Origin: Fimenecus sp045613685
Lineage (GTDB): Bacteria > Bacillota > Clostridia > Oscillospirales > Acutalibacteraceae
Length of the DNA: 56,140 bases
Direction of reading: 5' to 3'
Assembly (NCBI GenBank): GCA_045613685.1
Contig: JAZLBL010000035.1
Span: 1 to 56,140, forward strand
Every line of letters begins with the position of its first letter. Position 1 is the first letter of the stretch. A program made the position numbers and the translations under genes. The notes beneath the pieces were generated by a model. The model did no database searches. It saw only the letters and a program-made list of their open reading frames with translations, and was not told the DNA's origin. Shown piece after piece: positions 33,509 through 42,833 of this stretch.

Positions 33509-34339
33509 TTAGTCTTTGTAATCATTCATTATGTATTCAAGCAAGTCTGCGACTGCGCCATTATTGCAATGACACGCGTGGAATTTTGCAATTTCGTGCA
33601 TTGCTTTTGGTGCTTGTCCACAACATGCAGGAAGTCCAACAGTTTTAAGCATATCGTAATCGTTAAAATAGTCACCGATTGCAGCGGTATGCTCTTTATC
33701 AATATTATACATTTCAGCAATCTTCATAAGTGCTGTGCCTTTGTGAACACCTTCATTAAGCATTTCAAAAGAACAGATTGAACTTGACATAAAGTTAGCC
33801 CCAGTGTCTTCAAGTGACAATGCATATTTTTTAACTGCAGAAATGAGTGGTGGAACACCAAGAAAAATTACTTTTCCCCAATTTTCTCTTGGTACTTCGT
33901 CAACAGACTTACAGTTAACGCAATGAAGCTTATCTGCTAAAACCATACATGGAGCAAAGATTTTTGCATTTAATGTATAAATAACTTCGTCCGTAAGAAT
34001 TTCAATCTCAAGTGCTGGGAAACGCTTGTAAATTTCAAACACCAAATCAACTGCTTTTTGATTGATTGGTGTGAAATGCAACATTTTTTCTTGTGCATAG
34101 TCATAAACACCAGCACCGTTGAGAACAACTGCAGGAGTACCTTTAATTGGTAATCTGTTGTAGTGTTTTCTCATTGACTCGACATTTCTGCCTGATGCCA
34201 AGGTAAAATGACCATTGCATTTGAGAACAAAATGCTTGATTGCTTCGAAATTTCTTTTTGGCAACTTTCTGAATTTATTGTTGAGTGTTCCGTCAATATC
34301 TGACACAACAAGCCAGTTTGACAAGTCTTTCTTTGCCAT
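33509..34339 (-). CDS. HAD family (Cof-type) phosphatase
   Basis: 276 residues. HAD motif I is SDIDGTLNN (nucleophile Asp), motif II TLASGR, and motif IV IGDYFNDYDML, with a C2-type cap in between. Such enzymes dephosphorylate sugar phosphates, nucleotides or cofactors. GAGGTT precedes the ATG. It lies 3 nt after rluD and 23 nt before the transketolase subunits, so a sugar-phosphate substrate would fit (inference). Confidence 0.9.
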   Translation of the reverse strand: MAKKDLSNWLVVSDIDGTLNNKFRKLPKRNFEAIKHFVLKCNGHFTLASGRNVESMRKHYNRLPIKGTPAVVLNGAGVYDYAQEKMLHFTPINQKAVDLVFEIYKRFPALEIEILTDEVIYTLNAKIFAPCMVLADKLHCVNCKSVDEVPRENWGKVIFLGVPPLISAVKKYALSLEDTGANFMSSSICSFEMLNEGVHKGTALMKIAEMYNIDKEHTAAIGDYFNDYDMLKTVGLPACCGQAPKAMHEIAKFHACHCNNGAVADLLEYIMNDYKD

Positions 34340-34342
34340 TAT

Positions 34343-35260
34343 TTAACCTCTTTTAACTTTATCTATAAAACTCTTGAAATAATCAGGCAAATCGCTTGAA
34401 AATTCCATATATTCATTCTTAATTGGGTGAACGAACCCAATTTTTATTGCATGCAAGCACTGACCATTGAGTTCAGCACTCTTTTTATCGTGACCATAAA
34501 CCAAATCACCTGCTACAGGATGACCTAAATGAGCCATATGAACTCTGATTTGATGAGTTCGACCTGTTTCTAGTTTAAGCGAAATGTGGGAATAGCCGTT
34601 ATATTCTTCGATTACGCTATAATGAGTAACTGCATTTTTTGAATTCTGCATTGTTACACACATTTTCTTTCGGTCTTTCGGATTTCGACCGATTGGTGCA
34701 TTAACTGTACCTTCTTGGTCTTTTAAATGCCCACAAATCACAGCATTATATTCACGGGTGAAGCTATGCTCTTTAATCTGTTCGGCAAGACCCATATGAG
34801 CTTTATCATTTTTAGCAACGATAAGCAAACCACTTGTATCTTTATCAATTCGATGGACTATACCCGGTCTTAAAACTCCGTTTATTCCCGATAACGAATC
34901 TTTACAATGATACAACAATGCATTAACCAAAGTGCCTGTATAATTACCCGGAGCCGGATGCACAACCATACCTCTTGGTTTATTGACAACAAGCAAGTCG
35001 TCATCTTCATAAACAATATCCAAAGGGATATTTTCAGGTTCAGCATCAAGTGGTTTTAGCTCACCTGTAACAACCAGAATTTCATCATCAGTATTAACTT
35101 TATATTTTTTATTAACGGACACCCCGTTAATTGTAACATTCCCCTGTTCAATCAATTTCTGAATTGAGTTTCTAGAACAATCTGGAACAAGTACTGAAAG
35201 AAACTTATCAATTCTTTCACCGTGAAATTCTTGTGGAACTTCAATCAACAATTCACTCAT
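34343..35260 (-). CDS. RluA/RluD family 23S rRNA pseudouridine synthase
   Basis: 305 residues. An S4 RNA-binding domain (residues 14-80; RIDKFLSVLVPDCSRNSIQK), then the RluA catalytic domain with HRIDKDTSGLLIVAK (catalytic Asp), NKPRGMVVHPAPGN and LETGRTHQIRVHMAHLGHP. It converts uridines in 23S rRNA, probably helix 69 as RluD does, to pseudouridine. It overlaps the lspA stop by 8 nt; the lspA-rluD pair is classical in Firmicutes (ylyB). Confidence 0.94.
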   Translation of the reverse strand: MSELLIEVPQEFHGERIDKFLSVLVPDCSRNSIQKLIEQGNVTINGVSVNKKYKVNTDDEILVVTGELKPLDAEPENIPLDIVYEDDDLLVVNKPRGMVVHPAPGNYTGTLVNALLYHCKDSLSGINGVLRPGIVHRIDKDTSGLLIVAKNDKAHMGLAEQIKEHSFTREYNAVICGHLKDQEGTVNAPIGRNPKDRKKMCVTMQNSKNAVTHYSVIEEYNGYSHISLKLETGRTHQIRVHMAHLGHPVAGDLVYGHDKKSAELNGQCLHAIKIGFVHPIKNEYMEFSSDLPDYFKSFIDKVKRG

Positions 35261-35738
35261 TTTGTGAGTCCTTTTCTTTTTTACTATCTCTGTAAATTTC
35301 GTATATCAGCCAACCAATCAACACAAACGCACTACAAGTGACTAAAATATCTGCAAAATTAAATATTGCAAAATCAATAAACAAAGGCTCAATATAGTCA
35401 ACTACAAATCCACGGAAAACTCTGTCAATTAAATTGCCGAGTCCACCTGCAATTATTAAAGCGACACAGACATATTCAACACCGAACTTGATTTTTTTAA
35501 GCATCAAAGCTATAGTGCCGACAATAATCAATATCAATGTAAAAATTGACAGAAAATCTGTATACCCACTAAAAGAGCCAAAAGCAGCTCCCGTGTTTTC
35601 GGCATAATTCAACTGAATAAAGCCGTCTATCAAGGGATAACTGCCAATTGGTTTGAGATAGTCAATTACAAGTAATTTAATTAATTGGTCTAATGCTACT
35701 AAAATGAGCATTGAAACAAGCGTAATTACTTGAAGCAT
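35253..35738 (-). CDS. lspA: lipoprotein signal peptidase (signal peptidase II)
   Basis: 161 residues, four membrane helices. The catalytic aspartates are in GNLIDRVFRGFVVDYI and FNFADI, and NTGAAFG is a further family motif. It cleaves prolipoprotein signal peptides ahead of the lipid-modified Cys. It overlaps rluD and follows divIVA by 15 nt, so it is part of the same transcript. Confidence 0.96.
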   Translation of the reverse strand: MLQVITLVSMLILVALDQLIKLLVIDYLKPIGSYPLIDGFIQLNYAENTGAAFGSFSGYTDFLSIFTLILIIVGTIALMLKKIKFGVEYVCVALIIAGGLGNLIDRVFRGFVVDYIEPLFIDFAIFNFADILVTCSAFVLIGWLIYEIYRDSKKEKDSQNE

Positions 35739-35753
35739 ATTTTACCTCGTATC

Positions 35754-36761
35754 TTATTTTTTCTTAAAGAAGTTTTTGAATGAAATTGATTTTGGTTCGT
35801 CTTCAACCTGTTCTTCTTCAATTTCTTCAACTATTTCTTCATCTTCTTCTACTGTCTCTTCAACAGTTTCAACTGTATCGTCAATATCATCTGCAAAGTC
35901 GATTTTGCTCAAATCAAGTTTGAATGCCTTTTTTACAACAGGTTCTTCAACAACTGGTTCTTCAACGATTTCTTCGACTTCTTTTACTTCTTCAACAGTT
36001 TCTTCGATAACTTCAAAATCTTCTTCTGCTATCTCTTCAACTTCTTCGATTTCTTCAACTTCAGCAATAGTTTCGATTTCTTCTGCTTCTTCAATTACAA
36101 CAAATTCTTCAACAGGTTCTTCGATAACTGCTTCTTCAACTACAGGCTCTTCTTCAACTGTTTCTTCAATCTGTTCTTCAACGATTTCAGGAAGTTGGTT
36201 GATAAGGTTGATATGTTCTTTATACATTGCAACAAGCTTTGACTTGAACTCTGATGCTTCTTTCTGGAGCATATCATAAACAAGACTTTCATGTGTAACC
36301 TTGCGATTGATATTACCAAGAATTTCTTTTGACTGACGATTTGCTTCTGCAACGATTTCTTCAGCTTCTGCTTTTGCTGCTGCTAAAATTTCATCTTTTT
36401 CAACGCCTAAAACGGATGTGTATTCGTCAGCCTTTGCTTTTGCATCTGCAACCATCTGTTCGCATTCTGCTTTAACATCAGCTGTTTCTTTTTCTGCTGT
36501 TTCACGAGCGTCTGCAACAATTTTATCAGCAAGTTTCTGTGCGCTTAAAAGAGCTGTTTTAAGGCTTTCTTCATCTTCACGATATTCTTCAATCTTCTTT
36601 ACAAGAATACTGATTTTTTTAACAAGTTCTCCGTTTTCTTTGAACATCTGCTCATAAGATGCTGAAACCTCACTTAAAAAGTTATCAACATCTTCTGCAC
36701 GATAAGAGCCACGGCCTGTTGTCTGAAATGATTTTTCTTTGATTTTATCTGGTGTAAGCAT
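35754..36761 (-). CDS. divIVA: DivIVA domain protein with long acidic tail
   Basis: 335 residues. The N-terminus (MLTPDKIKEKSFQTTGRG, then YRAEDVDNFLSEV) is the DivIVA membrane-curvature-binding domain. Residues 30-195 are coiled coil rich in Ala/Glu/Lys. Residues 205-325 are an extremely Glu/Val-rich stretch (repeats like VVEEPV and VEEIEEVEE). A short basic end, SISFKNFFKKK, closes it. I start at 36761, with AAGGAT upstream; a frame nine codons longer has no SD. It probably marks poles and septa and recruits division or wall proteins. Sits after sepF as in many Firmicutes. Confidence 0.9.
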   Translation of the reverse strand: MLTPDKIKEKSFQTTGRGSYRAEDVDNFLSEVSASYEQMFKENGELVKKISILVKKIEEYREDEESLKTALLSAQKLADKIVADARETAEKETADVKAECEQMVADAKAKADEYTSVLGVEKDEILAAAKAEAEEIVAEANRQSKEILGNINRKVTHESLVYDMLQKEASEFKSKLVAMYKEHINLINQLPEIVEEQIEETVEEEPVVEEAVIEEPVEEFVVIEEAEEIETIAEVEEIEEVEEIAEEDFEVIEETVEEVKEVEEIVEEPVVEEPVVKKAFKLDLSKIDFADDIDDTVETVEETVEEDEEIVEEIEEEQVEDEPKSISFKNFFKKK

Positions 36762-36810
36762 TAAAATATCCTTCCCGTTCTTATACATTTTTTAAAATTT
36801 ATGAATGTTA

Positions 36811-37269
36811 TTAGAAAAACATTCCGTTATTTTCGAGTTCGTCAATCAAGTCACCCATTACATCAACATTGTATGGTGTGATGATGAATGTGCTGTTAGC
36901 AATTCTCTTGAGCTGACCGTTGTTAGCATAAGCAACGCCTGTAAGGAAGTCGATAAGACGACGAGCAACATCCTTGCTAACTGATTCAAGATTCAAAACA
37001 ACAGTTCTCTTTTCGTTGAGATTGTCAGCAATTGAAAGAGCCTCGTCAAATTTTTCAGGCTTTGAAAGAACAACCTGAAGCTGAGCTGTTGTGTGAATGT
37101 TCACAACTTTATCCTGGTCTGCACCACGCTGAACTCTATGTGATGTTCTTGCAGGTCTTGACTCTGTTTCTTCAAAACGGTCCATAAAATCACCGTTATC
37201 TACATCATCAGGATAATAACCGTCTTCTTCAATATTCACCATATTTTTGATTTTGTCTAAAAAGCTCAT
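36811..37269 (-). CDS. sepF: cell division protein SepF
   Basis: 152 residues. An N-terminal amphipathic helix (MSFLDKIKNMVNI) for membrane binding, an acidic linker, then the SepF core (VVNIHTTAQLQVVLSKPEKF, TVVLNLE, RRLIDFLTGVAYA, then FIITPYNVDV). SepF anchors FtsZ to the membrane. Follows yggS (19-nt gap) and precedes divIVA. Confidence 0.96.
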   Translation of the reverse strand: MSFLDKIKNMVNIEEDGYYPDDVDNGDFMDRFEETESRPARTSHRVQRGADQDKVVNIHTTAQLQVVLSKPEKFDEALSIADNLNEKRTVVLNLESVSKDVARRLIDFLTGVAYANNGQLKRIANSTFIITPYNVDVMGDLIDELENNGMFF

Positions 37270-37288
37270 TTTTGCGTCCTCCTAAAAT

Positions 37289-38014
37289 TTAATACATTCT
37301 TGGACCGAAAATTGAAGAACCAATTCTTACAAGATTCGAACCACATAAAATTGCTTCGTAATAATCCCCCGACATACCCATTGAGAGAATATTCATATCT
37401 ATATTATCTAACTTTTTTTCTTTAATGTCAACATAGATATTGTGTATTTTTTCAAAATATTTACAAAGTATTGTATTATTTTCGCAAATTGGGGGTATTG
37501 TCATAAGACCTTTAATTCTGATTGCATCTAATTCTGCTATTTGATGCAAAGTTTCAAAAAACTCTGATGTTGAAAAACCAGTTTTGCTCTCTTCTTCACC
37601 AACATTGATTTCAAGAAGCACTGGGGTAACAACACCTTTTTTTATTGATTGTTTTGCAATTTCTTTTGTAATTTTAAGTGAATCAACTGACTGAATCATA
37701 TCGACTTCGCCGACGATTTGCCCTGCTTTATTTGTTTGTAAATGTCCTATTAAATGTTTTTCTATACCATCAAGATGTAAATCTGGCTTTTTTCGAAGCA
37801 TTTCTTGTACACGATTTTCACCAATAAGTTTAACGCCATAATCAAGGGCATAATTTATGAAAATCGGGTCAACTGTTTTAGTAACAGCCATAAGTCTTAC
37901 ATCTTCTGGTTTTCTTCCACTTTTTATTGCACTTTCAGCAATTCTCTCATTGATAACATCAAGGTTATATTGAATATCAGCCTTGCGTGTTTCAAGAAAC
38001 GACTTTTCCATCAT
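37289..38014 (-). CDS. YggS family pyridoxal phosphate-binding protein
   Basis: 241 residues. LMAVTKTVDP holds the PLP lysine; IGENRVQEM, HLIGHLQTNKA, EINVGEEESKTGF and LSMGMSGDYYEAI are family motifs. It keeps free PLP and amino-acid pools balanced and has no known enzyme activity. The ATG at 38014 is preferred (AAGGGG 9 nt upstream). The gene overlaps the HlyD-like gene by 23 nt. The yggS-sepF pairing is conserved in Firmicutes. Confidence 0.95.
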   Translation of the reverse strand: MMEKSFLETRKADIQYNLDVINERIAESAIKSGRKPEDVRLMAVTKTVDPIFINYALDYGVKLIGENRVQEMLRKKPDLHLDGIEKHLIGHLQTNKAGQIVGEVDMIQSVDSLKITKEIAKQSIKKGVVTPVLLEINVGEEESKTGFSTSEFFETLHQIAELDAIRIKGLMTIPPICENNTILCKYFEKIHNIYVDIKEKKLDNIDMNILSMGMSGDYYEAILCGSNLVRIGSSIFGPRMY

Positions 38015-39221
38015 ACAAATCAACCCCTTCTGTAATAATTGTATCATATTGTCTTACATAGGATGAATCATCAACCTTTTCGACAATTGAATATTCTTCA
38101 CTTGAAGAAATAATGTTTATCTTTTTAAACTGAATAATATTACCACGCTTTACATAAACGCCCTTTTCACCATCAACTTCACGAATGGCTCTGTTGTTAA
38201 TGCGAATACCTGTAAAACTATCTGTGATAATCTCAATGTCTTCTATTCTTAAGTTTGCAACATCGCGATTCATAATATTACATTCAAGCACAATTGGAAT
38301 ATAGTCCCCTTCTTTTGCGCCGATATAGGCGATTTTACAATCTATGCTTCCTACCGCTGTATTAGGAATATTAACTTTCACTTTTTTATCTTTTTTGAGT
38401 TTGCCTGAGTCACTATAAGGCACTGTGCAAACAAAGTACCAATCAAACGAATCAACAAGTTTGCCCATTATATTAGCAGGAACTTCTTGCTTTTGATATG
38501 ACAACAAATTATTAATGGTTTCACAGTTGATATTATTGAGCACATCTTTATATGCGATTGAATGTTCAAATCCATCAACTGAACCGATATAATAACCTGG
38601 GTTTGGTGATGCAACAGTGCTGTATCCAAAAGCCTTGCCTTTTAATGTAACAAGCTCTGCTTCAAGGGATGAGAGTTTTGCATCAACTGATAATTGAGTG
38701 CCCACAGCTAACTGACGAGCAGTTATTGAATCGCGCAAATCAATGAGTGCTTCATCAAACTCACTGTTTATGCCTTTTCTTGTTGCTGCAATATAATCAA
38801 CACAGGCATTATCGATAGAATCGTTGTATGATGATGGTGCATTTGTACCTACACCAACACGGTTTTTAAGTTGCTTATAATATGCAATCTCTTTTTCTAA
38901 TTCGTTTATACGAACATAAGCGGCTGCACTTTCAGAACTCTGAAAAACAACTGCAACAGCATCACCGCTACCAACACGTTTGCCATCTTCTGCGATTGAA
39001 ACAACTGTTCCACTTGTGTTTTCAGCTGTAAGATATTCTTCGTCACGGATTGCGAATGCTTTTGTTGTGATTGTGTTTTGAACATCTCTTTCGAGTGCGA
39101 CTTCTGTTTTATAAGGTGATGCATTCATCTGCACAACCTGATAGATAAAATAAAAAATTATAAGGACACCAAGCACTGTGCAAGCTGCATATTTAATTGT
39201 ATTTTTGCTTAAATTTTTCAT
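37992..39221 (-). CDS. HlyD-like single-pass membrane adaptor, unknown role
   Basis: 409 residues. Residues 10-30 are one membrane helix; the rest is outside. A lipoyl/barrel-sandwich half motif follows (ENTSGTVVSIAEDGKRVGSG, about 68-88), then a coiled-coil hairpin (about 98-195), a beta-rich region and the second half near the C-terminus. This is the HlyD/membrane-fusion layout, but no ABC exporter is nearby. Similar orphan genes next to yggS/sepF occur in Clostridia (recollection). It overlaps miaA by 4 nt and yggS by 23 nt. A cell-envelope or division role is inferred from position only. Confidence 0.75.
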   Translation of the reverse strand: MKNLSKNTIKYAACTVLGVLIIFYFIYQVVQMNASPYKTEVALERDVQNTITTKAFAIRDEEYLTAENTSGTVVSIAEDGKRVGSGDAVAVVFQSSESAAAYVRINELEKEIAYYKQLKNRVGVGTNAPSSYNDSIDNACVDYIAATRKGINSEFDEALIDLRDSITARQLAVGTQLSVDAKLSSLEAELVTLKGKAFGYSTVASPNPGYYIGSVDGFEHSIAYKDVLNNINCETINNLLSYQKQEVPANIMGKLVDSFDWYFVCTVPYSDSGKLKKDKKVKVNIPNTAVGSIDCKIAYIGAKEGDYIPIVLECNIMNRDVANLRIEDIEIITDSFTGIRINNRAIREVDGEKGVYVKRGNIIQFKKINIISSSEEYSIVEKVDDSSYVRQYDTIITEGVDLYDGKVVS

Positions 39222-40168
39222 TGCTTGTTCTCCTTTAAAAATTCGTTGATTATTTCATAAACACTGTTGAGCATATCCTCTTGACTTTCATAATCATCAG
39301 GATAAACCCAATTTATATTTTTATTTTTGCGAAACCAAGTGAGTTGTCGTTTTGCATAATGTCTTGTTTCAATTTTAAGGCTTTCAAGACACTCGTCGAG
39401 AGTTTTTTCACCATTGAAATATGGTGCTAATTCTTTATATCCGATTGCCTGACAAGCAGTTTTGTCGGTTGGGATATTATAAAAGTCTTTTGCTTCATCC
39501 AACAAACCATTCTCAACCATAACATCAACACGACGGTTGATTCGCTCATAAAGCACATTTCTGTCACGATAATTTATACCAATATATAATGTGTTATATG
39601 GTGATGGCTCTGTTTTCGAGAGCGCTTTTTGCTCGGTCATTGTTTTGCTTGTTGCTTTATAAATTTCAAGGGCACGGATAATTCTGCTTTTATCTTTAAG
39701 ATGCAATTTTTCTGCTGTTTTGGGGTCAATTTCTCGTAACCAATTAAGCATAAATTCTGCGCCTTTTTCATCGAACATTTCTGTTAACTCTTTGCGGATT
39801 TCAGTATTCTCATCTTCTTGTGAAAACTGAATGTTTTGTAAAAGCGAATCAACATAAAGCCCTGTGCCACCTGCGATTACAGGCACATCACCTTGGCTAT
39901 GTATTTTTTCAATACAAGTCTTTGCAAGGGTTACATATTCTGCAACGCTGAACTTTTTGTCGATTGGTTGAAACCCAATTAAATGATGGGGTATCCCCTG
40001 CATTTCATCCACAGTTGGCTTTGCAGTTGCAATATTCATTTTTTCATAGATTTGCATTGAGTCTGCTGACACAACTTGTCCCGAAAACTGCTTTGCAATA
40101 TTAATTGATAAAGCGGTTTTTCCCGACGCGGTTGGTCCCACAACTGCAATAACGGGGATTTTTTTCAT
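39218..40168 (-). CDS. miaA: tRNA dimethylallyltransferase
   Basis: 316 residues. The P-loop VVGPTASGKTAL, then SADSMQIYEKMNIATAKP, HHLIGF, and VIAGGTGLYVDSLL are MiaA hallmarks. It adds dimethylallyl to A37 of tRNAs reading UNN codons, giving i6A; MiaB, encoded upstream in the same block, then methylthiolates it. Lies 3 nt after mutL. Confidence 0.97.
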   Translation of the reverse strand: MKKIPVIAVVGPTASGKTALSINIAKQFSGQVVSADSMQIYEKMNIATAKPTVDEMQGIPHHLIGFQPIDKKFSVAEYVTLAKTCIEKIHSQGDVPVIAGGTGLYVDSLLQNIQFSQEDENTEIRKELTEMFDEKGAEFMLNWLREIDPKTAEKLHLKDKSRIIRALEIYKATSKTMTEQKALSKTEPSPYNTLYIGINYRDRNVLYERINRRVDVMVENGLLDEAKDFYNIPTDKTACQAIGYKELAPYFNGEKTLDECLESLKIETRHYAKRQLTWFRKNKNINWVYPDDYESQEDMLNSVYEIINEFLKENKQ

Positions 40169-40171
40169 AAA

Positions 40172-42013
40172 TTATACCCTACCAAACTGTTTTTCTAATT
40201 CATATTTTGGAAGTTCAATCATTACTGGTCTGCCGTGTGGACAGAAACGCACGTCATTATCATTCACCACTTGTTTTGCAAGTGCCAAAAGCTCTGCATC
40301 GGAATTATCGTCACCTGCTTTAATAGCACTTCGGCAAGCAACATTGTGATAAATCCAATCAAGATGCTCGTTTGTAATGTCACGACGATTTTTTGTAAGA
40401 TATTCTGCAATTTCACTGATGAGTGGTGCGATTTCTTGATTGTCTAAATCTATTGGGCAACTGCGCACAATAACTGTGCCGTTACCAAAATCTTCTATAT
40501 CAAAACCTGTGTTTGCGATTGTTTCAAGATTTTCTGTTATTGCTGAATACTCTTCTTTGCTAAGGGTTACAGTTACGGGTGCTAAAAGCATCTGACTGCC
40601 ACTACCCTGTTTATTTGCTTTGAGTTTATTGAACAATATTCTCTCATGAGCCGCGTGTTTATCGATTACACAGAGTTTGCCGTTGAGTTCAATAAATATG
40701 TATGTTTTATATGCTTCGCCGATAAGACGGATTATGTTTTCTTCTATTGGTTTTACTATTTCTGTTGGCTCAACGGGTTTTGTTTCAACCTTTGTTTCAG
40801 CTACATGAATTGGAAATTCGATTTTGAATGGGTCGTCGTCAACATCAGCAACATAATCAGTTTTGACATCACTTACAAAAAGTGTTTCTGACAAAGGTTT
40901 TAACACTTTTTCTGTGTATGCGATATTTTCTTCGACAGTTGTTTGCTTAAACTCTTGTTGTGGTTTAGCAAAAATATCGTTGAATACGGTTTTCTTATCG
41001 GGTAAAACTGCTTGTTTGAGTGATGTGCTTTCGCTCAATGCAGATTTGACTGCGTGATAAACTGCATCAAAAATCGCTTTTTCGTCGGAAAAACGGACTT
41101 CGATTTTTGAAGGATGCACATTAACATCAACAAGTGTTGGTGGGAGTGTTATAAAGAGTACACCGCCTGGGAATTTGCCGACCATAACGCTATTTTTATA
41201 AGCACTTTCAAATGCTGCCATAATAGTTGTGTTTTTTACACTTCGACCATTAACGAAGAAATATTGCATTCCACGAGAGCCACGACAATTAAAGGGTGGT
41301 GTTACAAGACCACTGACTGACACATTACCAACAGTTGCATCAACATTCAAAAGACCAGTTGAGAAGTCTTTACCAAAAGCAGAGAAGCATACATTTTGAA
41401 GATTTCCGTCACCATTAGTTGTGAATACTTGTTTGCCATCACGAATAAAACGGATACTGATTTCAGGGTGTGAAAGCGCAAGCTTTTCAACCGCAGATGC
41501 AACATAGTTGCCCTCGCTGACATCCTTTTTCAAGAATTTCATTCTTGCAGGAGTATTATAGAAAAGTTCACGGACAATCATAGTTGTGCCAACAGCACAA
41601 CCTGCATCAGAGAAGTCTGTTATAATTCCACCCTCGATTGTGAGAGATGTACCCATTTCTTCGGTTACAGTTTTGGTAATCATATTAACTTTTGAAACCG
41701 CTGCGATTGATGGCAACGCTTCACCACGGAAACCGAGAGTTAAGATAGTATTAAGGTCTTCGGCAGTTTTAATTTTACTTGTAGCGTGGCTGACAAATGC
41801 AGTTTTAACATCTTCACGGTCAATACCGCAACCATCGTCAGTAACGCGGATATATGAAATTCCACCGTGCTGGATTTCAACTGTAATGGAAGTAGCACCG
41901 GCATCAACGGCATTTTCCATAAGTTCTTTTACAACGGATGCGGGACGTTCAACCACCTCACCCGCTGCGATTAAATCAGCCATATGTTTTGGAAGTTTAT
42001 TTATTTTTGCCAT
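40172..42013 (-). CDS. mutL: DNA mismatch repair protein MutL (endonuclease type)
   Basis: 613 residues. N-terminal GHKL ATPase: ELMENAVDAGATSI, DDGCGIDRED, ATSKI, GFRGEALPSIAAVS. C-terminal dimer domain with DKHAAHERILFNKLK, ACRSAIKAGD and CPHGRPVMIELP, the metal-binding endonuclease set, as expected for bacteria without MutH. A typical linker of about 100 residues joins the two. AGGTGA precedes the ATG. Confidence 0.97.
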   Translation of the reverse strand: MAKINKLPKHMADLIAAGEVVERPASVVKELMENAVDAGATSITVEIQHGGISYIRVTDDGCGIDREDVKTAFVSHATSKIKTAEDLNTILTLGFRGEALPSIAAVSKVNMITKTVTEEMGTSLTIEGGIITDFSDAGCAVGTTMIVRELFYNTPARMKFLKKDVSEGNYVASAVEKLALSHPEISIRFIRDGKQVFTTNGDGNLQNVCFSAFGKDFSTGLLNVDATVGNVSVSGLVTPPFNCRGSRGMQYFFVNGRSVKNTTIMAAFESAYKNSVMVGKFPGGVLFITLPPTLVDVNVHPSKIEVRFSDEKAIFDAVYHAVKSALSESTSLKQAVLPDKKTVFNDIFAKPQQEFKQTTVEENIAYTEKVLKPLSETLFVSDVKTDYVADVDDDPFKIEFPIHVAETKVETKPVEPTEIVKPIEENIIRLIGEAYKTYIFIELNGKLCVIDKHAAHERILFNKLKANKQGSGSQMLLAPVTVTLSKEEYSAITENLETIANTGFDIEDFGNGTVIVRSCPIDLDNQEIAPLISEIAEYLTKNRRDITNEHLDWIYHNVACRSAIKAGDDNSDAELLALAKQVVNDNDVRFCPHGRPVMIELPKYELEKQFGRV

Positions 42014-42033
42014 TGATGTTCACCTGCCTTAAA

Positions 42034-42714
42034 TTACAATTTAGATTTTATATCATTAAGAAATTGTTTAACTCTTGGGCTTACAATTAATTTTTCATTA
42101 TAGTGATGTTTTTTCAATATTTCTTGTATTCTACCAATATAATTAGGTTTAGAAATTTGAAGTGCTTGTTCATAAAAATGTTTTGCTTTGTCTATTTCAC
42201 CATAATGCAACGCTATTACAATCTGTGCAACTGCAATTCTAAATTCATTATTCTTGAAAGATTGAGAAAATTCATCGACATTAGAAAATAATTTACAATA
42301 TTCTTCTAATTCTGGCGAATATTGAAAATTATCCATATGAAGTTTCATCCATAATAGTTCAATTGCCAAATGGTCGATATATGATTGTTGTTTTGGACTA
42401 AGTGTTTTTAACGCTAATACATATGAATCATATGCACTTTTCTCGTCTTGCATTTTTTCATATATTTTTCCTATAAACAAGTATGAAGTATATGTTGTAA
42501 ACCAACCATCTTCAAAATTTTCAAGTCCATAATTAATAAGTTTAATGGCTTGTTCTGCATTTTTAGTACAAAACTGAATTGCAGTTGTATAACAATGTTG
42601 ACGTTTATTAAAATTTCCTCGCACTCTTTTTAAGAGCTTCTGATACTCAATAAAATCTTCGTCAGTCATTCCTTTCTTAATGATTTTATTTTCAAAGTCT
42701 TCAATTTTACTCAT
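42034..42714 (-). CDS. TPR-like helical protein between mutS and mutL, unknown
   Basis: 226 residues, almost wholly alpha-helical. Repeated antiparallel pairs such as LFIGKIYEKMQDEKSAYDSY and VIALHYGEIDKAKHFYEQAL have TPR spacing. No enzyme motif and no membrane segment are present. AAAGGA precedes the ATG. It lies 20 nt before mutL but is separated from mutS by 119 nt of repeat elements. Its base composition (Tyr/Lys/Asn-rich) is slightly more AT-rich than that of mutL or mutS, hinting at later insertion (inference). Confidence 0.65.
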   Translation of the reverse strand: MSKIEDFENKIIKKGMTDEDFIEYQKLLKRVRGNFNKRQHCYTTAIQFCTKNAEQAIKLINYGLENFEDGWFTTYTSYLFIGKIYEKMQDEKSAYDSYVLALKTLSPKQQSYIDHLAIELLWMKLHMDNFQYSPELEEYCKLFSNVDEFSQSFKNNEFRIAVAQIVIALHYGEIDKAKHFYEQALQISKPNYIGRIQEILKKHHYNEKLIVSPRVKQFLNDIKSKL

Positions 42715-42749
42715 ACTTAAAATCCTTTCAACAAATCATTAAGTTTCAA

Positions 42750-42775
42750 GACGATGTGGGCATCGTCCCCTACAT
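42750..42775. repeat. interspersed hairpin element (stem + CCCTACA), copy 2
   Basis: GACGATG TGGG CATCGTC then CCCTACATT. Same design as copies at 25931 and 51897; the loop TGGG and tail are closest to copy 3. Confidence 0.6.
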
Positions 42776-42778
42776 TAC

Positions 42779-42830
42779 ACCTCATCCGTCAACGCTTACG
42801 CGTTGCCACCTTCCCCTCAAGGGGAAGGCA
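42779..42830. repeat. double-hairpin repeat directly downstream of mutS
   Basis: AACGC TTAC GCGTT, then CCTTCCCC TCAA GGGGAAGG, introduced by CCTCATCCGTC. It ends 3 bp from the mutS stop codon. Its two-hairpin plan and the CTTACG centre match the element at 45480 on the other side of mutS. Confidence 0.65.
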
Positions 42831-42833
42831 AAA

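Noticed and set aside
35776..36279. 167-residue Ser/Thr-rich frame on the plus strand
   Set aside because: It is the antisense shadow of the Glu-rich DivIVA tail.
41586..42032. 148-residue plus-strand frame over mutL
   Set aside because: Antisense of the conserved MutL ATPase domain.
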